A DNA stretch of 64,000 bases from assembly GCF_023078275.1 (NCBI RefSeq), contig NC_062977.1:11429118-11493117 (forward strand), in the 5' to 3' direction. Source of the DNA: Leguminivora glycinivorella (Eukaryota > Arthropoda > Insecta > Lepidoptera > Tortricidae). Under the pieces are notes generated by a model. The model saw only the letters and a list, made by a program, of their open reading frames with translations, made no database searches and had not been told where the DNA came from. Made by a program: the position numbers and the translations under genes. Below, piece by piece: positions 1 through 11,009 of this stretch; the first letter of the stretch is position 1, and each line of letters starts with the position of its first letter.

Positions 1-470
1 TAAACCTACCTTGTATGTAAGTAATAAATTTTTAATAATATACATCTTGATGATGCTTTTCAATATGGTTTTCAATTATGGGCATGCGTTCTTTTAGCCC
101 AAGGGTCGGCAAACCGAGGCTCACGCGGCTCGTTGGACCTACGATTGCGGCAATGGTTAACACTGACTGATACTGACGAGCTATGTTTGACCTGCAACCC
201 AGTTGCAAAATGATGTCAACTCTGCAGTATGTTTGCTGTTGCCGTGCAGTCCTGTCGACCGTGCACGTGTCGGTTTGCACCTTTTTTTACCCTGGGGAAC
301 CCGTTATGGATCCCACTCGCCCGGGAGAGCCAAGTGGTTATGTCAGACTCCCACAGACTAAATCCCCAGGAGTGTTCCGACACTTTCGACGCTCGCCTTG
401 GGCGGGGTCTTCGGGAGCACGGTCGTAGGCCACCTGCTGCAAGCTGACGGTTGGAATGCAAAGTCGTAAA
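1..470. other. non-coding, repeat remnants
   Basis: No gene is visible here. The stretch about 300-430 (motifs such as ggcggggtcttcggg) resembles a second stretch near 7085-7165 (aggcggggtcttggtgcc), so both look like pieces of one dispersed repeat. The short open frames across it lie in overlapping frames on both strands and resemble no protein I know. Confidence 0.5.
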
Positions 471-474
471 TCAT

Positions 475-720
475 AAAGCTGGGAACATATTACGCGGACG
501 TCCGCGGTCGGCGATCTAGACAATAAAGCTAGGAACATACTACGCGGACGTCCGTCGTAAATCGACCGCGGACGGGAATCTGGACAATGGAAATACACAT
601 AACCGTGCAAACTATCGGCCGACGGACGTGGACGTGGCCTTGAGCGCATGGACGTCCGATCGAAATCTGGCTCGCTGGATGTTTTGTTCCGTGCACACTG
701 ATCGGTCGCGGTCGCGGTAG
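475..720 (+). repeat. copy of the gctaggaac inverted-repeat family
   Basis: This is a single divergent copy of the unit arrayed at 3801-4871. It has the same landmarks in the same order: gctaggaacatactacgcgg, gacgtccgtcgtaaatcgac, ggacaatggaaatacac, ctggatgttttgttccgtgc and tcggtcgcggtcgcggt. It abuts the small transposon at 726-955. Confidence 0.75.
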
Positions 721-725
721 CTTTA

Positions 726-955
726 AGGCCGGCAACAGACAGTCTTAATTTTCATAATCTTATAAAATAAGATTGACTGCCTTGCCACACACATTCTTAA
801 AATTCAAATTATTCGCAATCTGTCAGATCAATCTGAAAAAAATCATAATCTTTAAAAATAAGACTGTGTGTGGACAGTTGCGAAATTGTATGGGAATCCG
901 TGCACTCGATCTGATTTCATAAGATTATGAAATTTAAGACTGTCTGTTGCCGGCC
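726..955. mobile_element. small inverted-repeat transposon (MITE)
   Basis: The left end (ggccggcaacagacagtctt, then aattttcataatctta) is repeated in inverted form at the right end (taagattatgaaatttaag then actgtctgttgccggcc). This gives terminal inverted repeats of about 36 bp around a 230-bp element with no coding capacity. The family is not identified. Confidence 0.8.
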
Positions 956-990
956 TAAGAGACGCATGTCCGGCCTAAGAGACGCATGTC
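951..990. repeat. 20-bp unit in two perfect tandem copies
   Basis: The 20-mer cggcctaagagacgcatgtc occurs twice in direct succession. Its first bases are the last bases of the neighbouring transposon's right terminus, so the duplication spans the element's boundary. Confidence 0.9.
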
Positions 991-1247
991 CTGAGGTGCG
1001 GAACGGACGTCTGCGCCACGCCGCCTGAATGTAATTCAAAAACGTCTCCTCAGTACATTTTGTATAGGAAGGACGTAAGACGCGCCCCAGGTGGCGTGGC
1101 GGCCAGGTGGCCATTAGGGCATTTTAAGATCTATACCTTCTACGAGATGGTCTTTTTGCGAACAAGTAATTTTGAGAGTAAGCCGTTCTGATATTCAGTC
1201 TTTATGCTTTGTGGTCGTTTAATAGAAAGTCATTACGAGATAAAGAC

Positions 1248-1318
1248 TTTTTCGCGCGATAGACGATAAAATAGTAGGCCGTCCCTATCGCACTATTTGT
1301 AAGTGCGATAGGGACGTG
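1248..1318. repeat. short hairpin, copy of the 38.0-kb palindrome
   Basis: The sequence cgcgatagacgataaaat is followed by ccgtccctatcgcac, a short loop and the inverted gtgcgatagggacg. The same parts make the much longer palindrome at 38010-38132, so this is a shorter relative of that element. Confidence 0.7.
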
Positions 1319-1564
1319 TGGCGTTTTGCGATCAAGTCTTTATGTGGTTCGTCGTTTTGAGAATCCAGTCGTTTTGATACCGACCCATTGGAAGGGGGCA
1401 TTTTTTTTGTATGGAGTTGGCGTTCTTCTCCTAGTGAGTATTATATTCTTTGATTATATCGAGGCAAAGTACCTTGTAACGAATTGGTAAGTCATTATTA
1501 CGAAGCCATAAAACCAAAGATTTGCGTAATTAAAAAAACCTTTAATTGGGTATTAGTAGATTTG

Positions 1565-1934
1565 AATAAATTTAAAAGTGGAAAATGTCTGCCTTGGGTG
1601 AGACTTGAACTCACGGCCTCTGGATCGATACTCCAAATTTAGCATGGTTAGCGCATCGTAACTGGTGAATTTCCAATATGACTTGGAACTCCGGTTGCCG
1701 TTTAAGAAGTTTAACACTCTTATGGTAGATGTCGCTACGGGTCCCATTGACCTTAGTAGTAGAAAATTTCGCTGGCTTGGTTGAAGTCTTGGTGGCTCAG
1801 TTGGCAGAGCGCTGGAGTATCGATCCAGAGGCCGTGAGTTCAAGTCTCACCCAAGGCAGACATTTTCCACTTTTAAATTTATTCTAAGCCTAGTGGCATC
1901 GATTGCAGACGTTTCTGCTAATCAGAAGTTAAAA
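1565..1934 (+). mobile_element. SINE-like insertion with two head-to-head tRNA-like ends
   Basis: The insertion is flanked by a perfect 13-bp direct repeat, attagtagatttg, at 1552-1564 and 1935-1947, as expected for a target-site duplication. The interrupted sequence matches an uninterrupted relative on the opposite strand near 10190-10255. Inside, the left end (1565-1635) is the reverse complement of 1811-1884, so two tRNA-like sequences face each other around a 150-bp spacer. The right one is a nearly complete tRNA cloverleaf (1786-1857); the left one is truncated. The right end is A-rich. Confidence 0.75.
1786..1857 (+). other. tRNA-like sequence inside the SINE (not a host tRNA gene)
   Basis: It folds as a cloverleaf: acceptor GTCTTGG with CCAAGGC (one G-U pair), D stem GCTC/GAGC, anticodon stem CTGGA/TCCAG with a 7-base loop, and T arm GTGAG-TTCAAGT-CTCAC. 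The loop would present anticodon ATC, which eukaryotic tRNA-Asp does not normally use (it uses GTC). Its place inside an inverted-repeat insertion with a target duplication shows it is a SINE promoter region. Confidence 0.7.
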
Positions 1935-2009
1935 ATTAGTAGATTTGGTAGTAACTTTGAATATTGACTGGTATCCCCAAATAATGACAGTGATGACGTC
2001 ATTCAAATG

Positions 2010-3590
2010 ATTTTGATCACGGAAGTATAACTAAAGCATGGAAGCCATGCTAAAATAAGAGCATGGTGACATGAATCTTACTCACAACCCACTATTACGT
2101 TTTGTTTATGAGCGAATGCGACAAAAATCCGGAACTTCTTTCGTTTTCCCGAAGGTGGTCACTAAACGATTGTCAAGTGGTTGCCTTTTAGTAGTTACAA
2201 TACGGCTAAATTAAATATGTGTTTATCTTTCACAGTCGGTGTCCACCTTTGACAACTGTACATAGTCGTATTATATTAAGTCAAATATCTCGGCGGTCAT
2301 CTGGCCGATTTTTAATTATATTGTGTTTATTCCTAATAGATAGTTGATTAACCTGCTATGTTACTATTTGTGATGTGTTCAAGTTCCTTATGTGACTGTG
2401 GCCTGTGTGATTAAGGACTGTAATTCACGTACATGGTGAAAAGAAAACTGCCAAGAACATGTAACCTTTCATTAGTGAATTTCGTGCAATTATTGATAAT
2501 ATTATTTGTAGGATCTGAACGAAACATAAAAAACGATATTGATATTTTATATATAACTAATGCCGTATTAAATTCTGCATAGATTTATTCATGTTTTTTC
2601 GATATTTCTTCATACTATTTTTAGGTTATGTTTATATCATAGTGATGTGTAAATTGTGTAATTTTTATCGACGTCAGGGATAATAACCCTATCGACATTC
2701 ATTCAATAAAAAGGACATGAATGTTTATTGGTAGGCATCACGGACCTGGTAATGTAACAGGTCTAGCGAACTCAACCATTAATATTTTTTACTTTTTCCA
2801 GATATTCTCATGATGATTAAAAGAAACTAAAAATAGTTGAAACTATTGAAATAATAAATTATGTCACCTACACTGCCGTTTGTTTTATTTTCCATTTGGT
2901 AGAGAGGTAAGTAGATTCTGAGTGGTGGACTTCACATGAGATAGATGCTAAATAAAAGTATTTTACTTAGGTCTTTGCGTAAAGAGAAGAGAAGAATGTA
3001 TTGATTTCTCATAATATACTCGTATTTTTTACACATACTATTTAGGCCGATATTGCACTATTATAAAAATCACATGATCACAGACAACATGCCGTCCTTT
3101 TTCTTCGCGTTAAAGAAGAAGGGAGACATACACATCTATGATGAAATATATATGATAATGTGATATGGGCCTTAGTGAGAGAAGAATAATGAGCGGTTAT
3201 GTATGTATTAAGTACATAAACAAACCATTTATTTGCAATCCGTAGGTATGGTTAGATTAGTCAAGAATACAGTATGAATATGTGACTTTCGTGGTCAAAA
3301 AGCCATAATAATCCTAATGAAATATAATAGATATTGTATGTTTTCGTTACTTTTATATGTATCAAGTTTATATTATTTTTAAGGTGAGAACTGTGTATTT
3401 TATCGATAATCGAATCGACAAAGTAACATCCCTAGCAAAACAAGAACCTACTGACCACCTACCAAAAAGAGAAATAACTAGCATATATCCATCCCTTTTC
3501 AATACATTATCTAATTCATAAAGAAGTCAAGGATGAGTATATGCATTTCACAAGCTTTGTTATTAGCACAGAATATATAATAGGCTTGAT
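2010..3590. other. AT-rich non-coding stretch
   Basis: I see no open frame of note, no terminal inverted repeats and no tandem repeat. It is probably plain intergenic DNA. Confidence 0.5.
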
Positions 3591-3594
3591 TTTG

Positions 3595-3690
3595 ATAGTG
3601 GCAATATGGCAATAAGTGCGAGAGGGACACCAGCCCCAACTTTACCCTCTCATGTGGACACACTTTTTGGCCTAACTACTCAATCTAGCT
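3595..3690 (+). repeat. dispersed repeat fragment (gtgcgagagggacacc family)
   Basis: The string gtgcgagagggacaccagcc, then ccctctcatgtgga and acacactttttggcctaac, recurs inverted at 10075-10140 and in part at 10430-10480. Confidence 0.7.
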
Positions 3691-3800
3691 TAATATCTCT
3701 AAATCTATGCAGCTATCAATGTCGTCTTTAACAATCGGCAACGGCATTTTAAATTGTAATTTTTCGGATAATAACATACGTACGCCCAGGCGGTTGAGTG

Positions 3801-4871
3801 ATAAAGCTAGGAACATATTATGCGGACGTCCGCCGTCGCGCGACCGCGGACGCGGGTCTAGTCAATGAAGCAAGGAACACACTACGCGGACGTCCGTCGT
3901 GAATCGACCGCGGACGGAAATCTGGACAATGGAAATACACATAACCGTGCAAACTATCGGTCGACGGACGTGGACGTGGCCTTGAAGCTAGGAACACACT
4001 ACGCGGACGTCCGTCGTGAATCGACCGCGGACGGGAATCTGGACAATGGAAATACATATAACCGTGCAAACTATCGGTCGACGGACGTGGACGTGGCCTT
4101 GAGCGCATGGACGTCCGATCGAAATCTGGCTCGCTGGATGTTTTGTGACCGTGCACACTGATCGGTCGCGGTCGCGGTCGATTTACGACGGACGTCCGCG
4201 TAGTACGTTCCTAGCTTGAGCGCATGGACGTCCGATCGAAATCTGGCACGCTGGATGTTTTGTTCCGTGCACTCTGATCGCTAGGAACACACTACGTGCA
4301 CACTAAAGCTAGGAACGCGGTCGATTTACGACGGACGTCCGCGTAGTATGTTCCTAGCTTAAAGCTAGGAACACACTACGCGGACGTCCGTCGTAAATCG
4401 ACCGCGGACGGGAATCTGGACAATGGAAATACACGTAGCCGTGCAAACTATCGGTCGACGGACGTGGACGTGGCCTTGAGCGCGTGGACGTCCGATCGAA
4501 ATCTGGCTTGCCGAATGTTTTGTTCCGTGCACACTGATCGGTCGCGGTCGCGGTCGTTTTACGACGGACGTCCGCGTAGTGTGTTCCTAGCTTTAAGCTA
4601 GGAACACACTACGCGGACGTCCGTCGTAAATCGACCGCGGACGGGAATCTGGACAATGGAAATACACATAACCATGCAAACTATCGGTCGACGGACGCGG
4701 ACGTGGCCTTGAGCGCACGGACGTCCGATCGAAATCTGGCTCTCTGGATGTTTTGTTCCGTGCACACTGATAGGTCGCGGTCGCGGTCGTTTTACGACGG
4801 ACGTCCGCGTAGTATGTTCCTAGCTTGATCGTCGCGCGACCGCAGACGTCCGCGCAGTATGTTCCTAGCTT
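3801..4871. repeat. array of inverted-repeat units (gctaggaac family)
   Basis: This is about 1.07 kb of a roughly 230-280 bp unit and parts of it, in tandem. Complete units begin aagctaggaacacactacgc, pass through ggacaatggaaatacac and ggatgttttgttccgtgcac, and end with the inverted terminus gcgtagtatgttcctagctt, so each can fold back on itself. Partial units (3802-3866, 3867-3984, 4210-4360) are interspersed. The units are rich in ACG/CGT and so unusually CpG-rich against an AT-rich background. The open frames on both strands across it repeat the same peptide and are by-products. Confidence 0.85.
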
Positions 4872-5134
4872 ATCTGTCAAAATGACAACCGAACAAGTCG
4901 CCCGTGTGCGCGCTCTCTTTTGCAGTTTCAGTGCTACCAACATAAGGAAAATGTACAAAGTTTACTTCCATAGACAATTTTATTTTTTCGTCTGACTAGC
5001 AATTATTTGACTGAATGAAACGAAGATTTTATGGTAGAGGTTATGTTTACTGCATAATTTTGTCGAGTCAGGTACATCGTTAGTAGTGTGTAAACTAATA
5101 ATTCAGATAATAAGCACAACGCGAAAATAACATA

Positions 5135-6115
5135 ATGTTGGTGACACTAAAGACATTACAACAACAAACATTTCAAGTGGAGATCGATCCTGAAGAAACC
5201 GTCAAAGCACTCAAACTAAAAATTGAAGTTGAAAAAGGTAAAGATTATGCTGCCGATCATCAGAGACTTATCTACGCTGGGAAGATTCTATTGGACCATA
5301 ACAAGCTTGTTAGCTATAACATAGATGAGAAGAAATTTATTGTTATTATGGTAACAAAACCTAAGGCGTCTGAAGTTCAAGCGTCGTCTACTTCCGCCCC
5401 GGAGGCCGGTGAAAGTGCGTCTACGGAGAGTGGTGACAGTAAAGACAAAGCTGCTGCTGAAGAACAGCCTAAACCTGCGACTGCTGCGGAACCCGAACAC
5501 GCAGCTGAAGTGCCTGCCGCTGTCGCAGTCAACGAGCCTGACTTCGAATCCACTGTGCAGAGCATCATGGACATGGGATACAACCGACAACAAGTAGAGC
5601 AAGCGCTGCGCGCTTCCTTTAATAATCGTGAACGAGCAGTGGAATACTTAATAACAGGTATTCCTGAAGAGTTACTTCAAGAGCAAGATGTGGATGAGGG
5701 GTCTGATGAAGATCCATTAGCATTTCTGCGCGATCAACCCCAGTTTCAACAAATGAGAGCTGTAATTCAACAAAATCCTAACTTATTGAATGCTGTATTA
5801 CAACAGATTGGTCAGACAAATCCTGCATTGCTGCAGGCTATTAGTCAGCATCAACAGGCCTTTGTTAGAATGTTAAATGAACCTGTTAATCCTAGTTCTG
5901 GTGCAGCTGCTGCAGTTGAAGACAGTGCCGCTGATGCCCCCCAGGCACAGCCTCCCCCCAATGTCATCCAAGTGTCAGCTCAAGACAAAGAGGCAATTGA
6001 AAGACTAAAAGCGCTAGGATTTCCAGAAGATATGGTCATTCAAGCATATTTTGCCTGTGAAAAGAATGAAAATCTAGCAGCTAACTTCTTGCTGTCTCAG
6101 AATTTTGATGACTAA
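5135..6115 (+). CDS. Rad23: UV excision repair protein RAD23 homolog
   Basis: RAD23 carries ubiquitinated proteins to the proteasome and stabilises XPC during nucleotide excision repair. The 326-residue protein has the full family layout: an N-terminal ubiquitin-like domain (1-77), an acidic Ala/Pro/Glu linker, a first UBA domain (about 137-176, with the MGY loop at 147-149), an XPC-binding domain rich in Gln and Asn (about 192-250), and a C-terminal UBA domain (about 283-323, with LGFP at 294-297) ending NFDD. The start is the first ATG of the frame and opens the ubiquitin-like fold directly (MLVTLKTLQQQ). The frame is uninterrupted, so the gene has no coding intron here, whereas its large neighbours are all split. 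No damage suggests a dead retrocopy, and I see no obvious flanking direct repeats. Confidence 0.96.
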   Translation: MLVTLKTLQQQTFQVEIDPEETVKALKLKIEVEKGKDYAADHQRLIYAGKILLDHNKLVSYNIDEKKFIVIMVTKPKASEVQASSTSAPEAGESASTESGDSKDKAAAEEQPKPATAAEPEHAAEVPAAVAVNEPDFESTVQSIMDMGYNRQQVEQALRASFNNRERAVEYLITGIPEELLQEQDVDEGSDEDPLAFLRDQPQFQQMRAVIQQNPNLLNAVLQQIGQTNPALLQAISQHQQAFVRMLNEPVNPSSGAAAAVEDSAADAPQAQPPPNVIQVSAQDKEAIERLKALGFPEDMVIQAYFACEKNENLAANFLLSQNFDD

Positions 6116-6288
6116 CATTATTGCTCTCATAAATTGTTTTCAAAGGAGAGATGACAAATAATATTATACACAAGTGTATTACAAATGTTGTCGATCTATG
6201 TCAATAGCCTAACTAATCGTTGATTGCTTGTATATTTCAAGTGTATTTTTACACTGAGTTTCACAACAATTTGTCAACATTTATGTCT

Positions 6289-6294
6289 AATAAA
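6289..6294 (+). promoter_or_regulatory. polyadenylation signal AATAAA for Rad23
   Basis: This AATAAA lies 174 bases after the stop codon and is the likely 3' end signal. It gives a 3' untranslated region of about 200 bases. Confidence 0.65.
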
Positions 6295-6299
6295 TTTCT

Positions 6300-7250
6300 T
6301 ATTGTTCAATCATTTAGTTCATTATTTTTGTACCATTCTTAAATAATAGAATTCTATTTAACCGTTGCAGACTGTATATGTATATATGACATACAATATC
6401 CAACTAATTTTGTTAATGTCTGATAAAAAGTTGTTTTTTGTGTCCCTTCATACTGGCAGCAACACAAGCACACTTGAAAATTCCTAGTGGTTAATATGAT
6501 CTGGTCAAAGTAAGATGATGATTGTTTCTGTTTCTAAAAGAAGAGAGATCATTTTCATTCATTTAAATGTACACTTTGATTATGGTGAATGACTTGGATT
6601 GTTTTAAAATAGTTGCTCCAGTGCCAAATGAAAGGCATTTATTTATATTCAGAAATCCAGCATGTGTAAACTTAAAGATAATATAATCAAAACAATCTAT
6701 TGAAAATTACCAGTAATTGAAATCTATTTTTGTAGTATAGTCACTAATTATTTTTAAGGCAAGACCCTTAGGATAGGTTATGTTTTTTTTGGAGAAAACT
6801 AGGAAACAAACTTGCTACATTAAAAGGTTCAGGTTCTAGGGTTGGTAACTCTCTAAAGCTTACACAAATCATAGCTCCATAGGTACAGTCATGGTATTAA
6901 AATATGTAGAGTCATCTGCAGAGATAATTAACCCTCCCTGTATATAAATTTGATTGTTTATTTTAGCTGCCAACTATACCCGTATTTCTGCTCGTGCCAA
7001 TATTTACTTATCTTCATAAGGTAACAGGTACACTGCATCAAATTCGCATGTTGATGTTTAAACATGCACTACCAGACAAAAAAACCCAGCGGGTTCGGGT
7101 TCTCCGGCATCTGAGCAAAGTTCACGAGGAGTGCCCACTAGGCGGGGTCTTGGTGCCGAACGCGTTGTTAACAAGTGACTAGTGTAGTATTAATATGTAT
7201 GTATTGACAAATTGACCTAGAATTTAAATACAAACTTTTGGAATTGAAAC
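6300..7250. other. non-coding stretch downstream of Rad23
   Basis: AT-rich with no convincing gene. A repeat fragment lies near 7085-7165 and shares motifs with the stretch near 300-430. The 62-codon frame at 6994-7182 runs across it and is not supported. Confidence 0.5.
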
Positions 7251-7254
7251 TCAG

Positions 7255-7500
7255 TTTTTAACCCCCGACGCAAAAACGAAGGGGTGTTATAAGTTTGACG
7301 TGTCTGTCTGTCTGTGTGTGTGTCTGTCTGTGGCATCGTAGCTCCCGAACGGATGAACCGATTTAGATTTAGTTTTTTTTGTCTGAAAGCTGAGTTAGTC
7401 GGGAGTGTTCTTAGCCATGTTTCATGAAAATCGGTCCACTATGTCGCGGTCGGGGGTTTTTTCAAAATTTTAATTTTGTGGTTAGGTTATTGTGCTAAAG
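7255..7500 (+). repeat. dispersed repeat with tgtctg microsatellite
   Basis: It contains cccccgacgcaaaaacgaag, a (tgtc)n/(tg)n run, then gctcccgaacggatgaaccg and aaaatcggtccactatgtcg. This arrangement (poly-tctg followed by a compensated 'gaaccgat' block) is also seen in the longer repeats at 17325 and 43687. Confidence 0.55.
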
Positions 7501-7659
7501 AAAGTAATGATTGGGTGTTCATCGCCCTTCGCTGCTTCGGAGACAAGCGCACCATGGTACCGTCGTTATCGGCATGCGAATGCGACGGCAGTGTGCATTA
7601 TGGTCTATGCCCATAACTGTTATTTATTTATTTAAACTTTATTGCACCGTAAGAGAAAG

Positions 7660-7802
7660 TACAGTCAACCAATTTGAATCCTAGGCCACTGTAGAACCTT
7701 TTCTTAGTCAACGTCAAAAGTGACTTCTATGGCCAATAATGGACGGTGTCAATAAGACAGGGTTCTAGAGTGGCCTATTATGATTCAAATTGGTTGACCG
7801 TA
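7660..7802. mobile_element. MITE with TACAGTC ends
   Basis: Terminal inverted repeats of about 30 bp (tacagtcaaccaatttgaat at the left; attcaaattggttgaccgta at the right) enclose a 143-bp non-coding element. TA followed by CAGTC fits a Tc1/mariner-like element with TA target duplication. Confidence 0.8.
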
Positions 7803-7823
7803 CAAATGGCGAACTTTATATCT

Positions 7824-7980
7824 TACTAGCTTTTGCCCGCGGCTTCGCTAGCCTATGTCACTCTCCAGCCCTTCAATCAACTATCTGCACTTAAAAAATC
7901 ACGACAATTCGTCGCTCCGTTTTGCCGTGAAGGACGGACAAACAAACAGGCACACACACTTTCCCATTTATAATATAAAT
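7824..7980 (+). repeat. dispersed repeat (actagcttttgcccgcggct family), copy 1
   Basis: Starts actagcttttgcccgcggct and ends ttcccatttataatata. It is the same family as 8728-8906 and lacks a 20-bp internal segment present there. An inverted end fragment (gcgggcgaagccgcgggtaa) lies at 41031. Confidence 0.75.
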
Positions 7981-8178
7981 AAATAAATATTATATGTAGG
8001 ACATTCTTACTTTAGACTTTTCTTTTCTTTAGACTTTTTTTTTGTATTTGTACTTTTTATATTAAAATTTAGTGTAGTTCTTGGTTGTAATTGAGACCTT
8101 TAGAGACCTTCTACATCTCTAATTAATTGTATAGAGTTAACTTTAGTTAGAACTTAGAATTCATAGTTAGAATTAGTA

Positions 8179-8530
8179 TACAGAGTGGGACCTGTAACAA
8201 AGGCGAATAATTGAACTGTAGGCTATTCTCCTTATACTGATCAACATTTGTTCAGTGACTTTTAAAAATTATGAAGTCTCTAAATTTTTAATTTTTCATA
8301 CAAAATAAATATTAGCTTCAATGTACGCCATTATTGTTGTCATTGACGTTGTCTGTCACACTTTAGACTTAACAGAATTCGCAATACATTACCTCTTAGA
8401 AAAAACTTTCAAGGGTGATAAAAATCAAAATACAAGTTATTTTTAAAAGTCGCCGAACAAATGTTGATCAGTATAAGGAGAATAGCCTAGAGTTCAATTA
8501 TTCGCCTTTGTTACAGGCCCCACCCTGTAT
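8179..8530. mobile_element. MITE with long terminal inverted repeats
   Basis: The left end (tacagagtgggacctgtaac and onward through ctccttatactgatcaac) is mirrored at the right over about 80 bp (gttgatcagtataaggag to caccctgta). The element is about 350 bp, non-coding, and bounded by TA. Confidence 0.85.
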
Positions 8531-8727
8531 AATAGTATCAATTGTAATTTCAACTCAATTTTAAATATTTTTTAAATACCACATGTTATGTGACGTGTAA
8601 AAGTGCCCCTGTGGCCTATTTGCTGAATAAATTATTTTGATTTTGATTTGATTTTACACAGATTGACGTCCCACGGTAAGCTCAAGAAGGCTTGTGTTGC
8701 GGTTACTCAGACAACGATATATATAAT

Positions 8728-8906
8728 ACTAGCTTTTGCCCGCGGCTTCGCTCTCGTTAGAAAGAGACAAAAAGTAGCCTATGTCACGCTCAATCCCTTC
8801 AACTATCTCCACTTAAAAAATCACATCAATTCGTTGCTCCGTTTTGCCGTGAAAGACGGACAAGCAAACAGACACACACACACACACTTTCCCATTTATA
8901 ATATTA
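8728..8906 (+). repeat. dispersed repeat (actagcttttgcccgcggct family), copy 2
   Basis: A longer version of the repeat at 7824-7980, including a short (ca)n run before the shared tail ttcccatttataatatta. Confidence 0.75.
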
Positions 8907-9060
8907 GCATGGATACATATACATAGAAAACATCCATGACTCAGGAACAAATATTCTGTGCTCATCACACAAATAAATGCCCTTACCGGGATTCGAACCC
9001 GGGACCGCAGCTTAGCATATTAGTATGGATTCTGTACCAGTTAACTATAGCACAGATTAT
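8907..9060 (-). mobile_element. tRNA-derived SINE
   Basis: Read on the minus strand it has a pol III B-box-like gggttcgaatcccggta preceded by a tRNA-like 5' half, followed by the tail agggcatttatttgtgtgat. The same tail and B-box recur at 15910-15965 and 41862-41945. Confidence 0.7.
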
Positions 9061-9170
9061 TAAGTTTTACTAACGTAACAGATCCTTCACTTGCCTGCAA
9101 AACGATAAATACCTACGCTTTATTTAACTAATAGGTACTAATAAGATATTAGGTAAAGAAGAATAGTAGG

Positions 9171-9307
9171 TACAGTCACCATCAGATATATCTGAGCGGC
9201 CGGGGCGTGCAAAAATATCTGAACACGCCTTATCGCCTTGACAATAGAGGTGTGTTCAGATATTTGTGAGCACCTTGCCCGCTCCGATATTTCTGCTGGC
9301 GACTGTA
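9171..9307. mobile_element. MITE with TACAGTC ends
   Basis: Left terminus tacagtcaccatcagatat and right terminus atatttctgctggcgactgta are inverted copies. The inner motif aatatctgaacacgcc is also mirrored. A fragment of the same family abuts another MITE at 42166-42240. Confidence 0.8.
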
Positions 9308-9309
9308 CG

Positions 9310-10070
9310 TGCCACGCGACCACACAGGCGGGCGCGTGGCGCCCCTCAGCCACTTGTTCATTCGAATGAACGCCTAGCGTAGGTATAGGTACTTAACGCG
9401 CAACTGCGAGCGAGTGACGTAGGCGTCACCATAGGATATTAAAGAATTCCTCGAATGAGGGTGTAGTGATAAAGATAAGTTTCTAAGTATTGGCTGCATG
9501 TTAAGCTGCGCGGCAGTGTACCTAATTATAGATCCCGCGGCGAGAGATATACCACAAAGTCAAAGGAAATAGTAAATTCGATGTACTTAGGATATGTTTA
9601 GGAAACTCAACGATAGAGGGCGTGAAAAACAATCATATGACGTAGTGCAAGTTGTTCGCTAGATGTCACTGCTACCCCCGCAAACTGGCTAACGACTTGT
9701 TGTCGTAAAATGTATAAGTATTTTTTGATGTTCAAATTTTTCGCTAGATGTCGCTGTACCACCTGCAAACTAGCGAACGACATTCTATGGTTAATTATAT
9801 TTAATTAAATTGCAAATTTTATCATATTCATCTTTTTTGGCATGTAAGTCCGTGTAGAAATAGTCATTTATATGTGACTGGTTGGTGAATGATTACATCA
9901 AACCTATTTAGAAATCCCGCCATAAATTGTCGTTCCATGTTTAAAGGAACCTTTAGGCATGGAAAGTCACATGAAAAGTTGTAACACTTTTAACTTAATA
10001 ATAGATTGCAATGCATTCGAAAACTGACTGATAACTCTATACCATACCCCATTCAAACCAGAATGAGTAG
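9310..10070. other. non-coding stretch
   Basis: No gene is seen. The phrase ttcgctagatgtc...ctgcaaact occurs twice (about 9656-9690 and 9740-9780), and a related gatagatgtcgctgtacg occurs near 38241, so repeat remnants are present. Confidence 0.45.
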
Positions 10071-10074
10071 TTAG

Positions 10075-10260
10075 GTCAAAAAGTGTGTCCACAATCCACA
10101 TGAGAGGGCATTGTTTGGGCTAGTGTCCCTCTCGCACTTACTGACAATGTCAACATTATTCAGTGACGTCTTCACTGTCATACATTGGGGATACCAGTCA
10201 ATTTTCAAAGTTACTACCAAATCTACTAATACCCAATTGAAGGTTTTTTTAATTAAGCAA
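10075..10260 (-). repeat. dispersed repeat, uninterrupted relative of the 1.5-2.0 kb locus
   Basis: On the minus strand it reads ttcaattgggtattagtaga, then tttggtagtaactttgaaaa and ttgactggtatccccaat. This is the sequence that surrounds the SINE insertion at 1565-1934, here without the insertion. It continues into the gtgcgagagggacac family block. Confidence 0.75.
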
Positions 10261-11009
10261 ATTTTGATTTATTGGCATCAAAATAATTACATTGTAATTA
10301 TTTGCCAATTCTTTAAAATATATTGAAACCCTGGTCTGAATATAACACTAAAATAATATAAGAAGTTATAAAGTCAGGTAATATACAGATAAAATACTAC
10401 TATTATGGTAACCTCATTAACACTGGCCACACGTGCGAGAGAGACACCAGCCCAAACAATGCCCTCTCATGTGGATCGTTTTCGCTTGTCTGATACGATC
10501 GCCTTTCCGTCTTAGTGATAAGGTTCAATTTCGCATGGCAAAAATTGTGATTGCGCTGTCCCCTGTGAAGGTCTTTGACCATACTATTCAATATACTCTA
10601 TGAGATAGACTACTCTCAACTCTGATTAATAAAAACACAAATATGTACTTCATACGGTATTTGCCAGTCACTTTACGCTGAAGGAAAACAGTGTCAGGAA
10701 ACCAAACTACTTAATCCCTATAGGGCCTAGAATACTCTAGGTTAGAATCAGATGGAAGAACTAGGGTGCATTGGGGTAATTTCGAAGCACAGAAATGCTC
10801 GGGTAATTTCAAAAGGGGAATCTTGATATGAAGGAAATAATGATGATTTTTATGTGACTTTCGAAATTACCCCAATGCCAAAGCGAGGACTGAAGAGCCG
10901 TGACCCGTGGAAAAATACCGGGATATAGTTAGGAAGAGGACACAAAGACGGGTCTAAAGTTTTTCCGATAGATGGCTCTGTGGCTCTACGCTACGGGTAT
11001 CTAAAGGCC

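Noticed and set aside
1786..1857. Functional tRNA gene
   Set aside because: It sits in an inverted-repeat insertion with a target duplication and an improbable ATC anticodon, so it is a SINE head.
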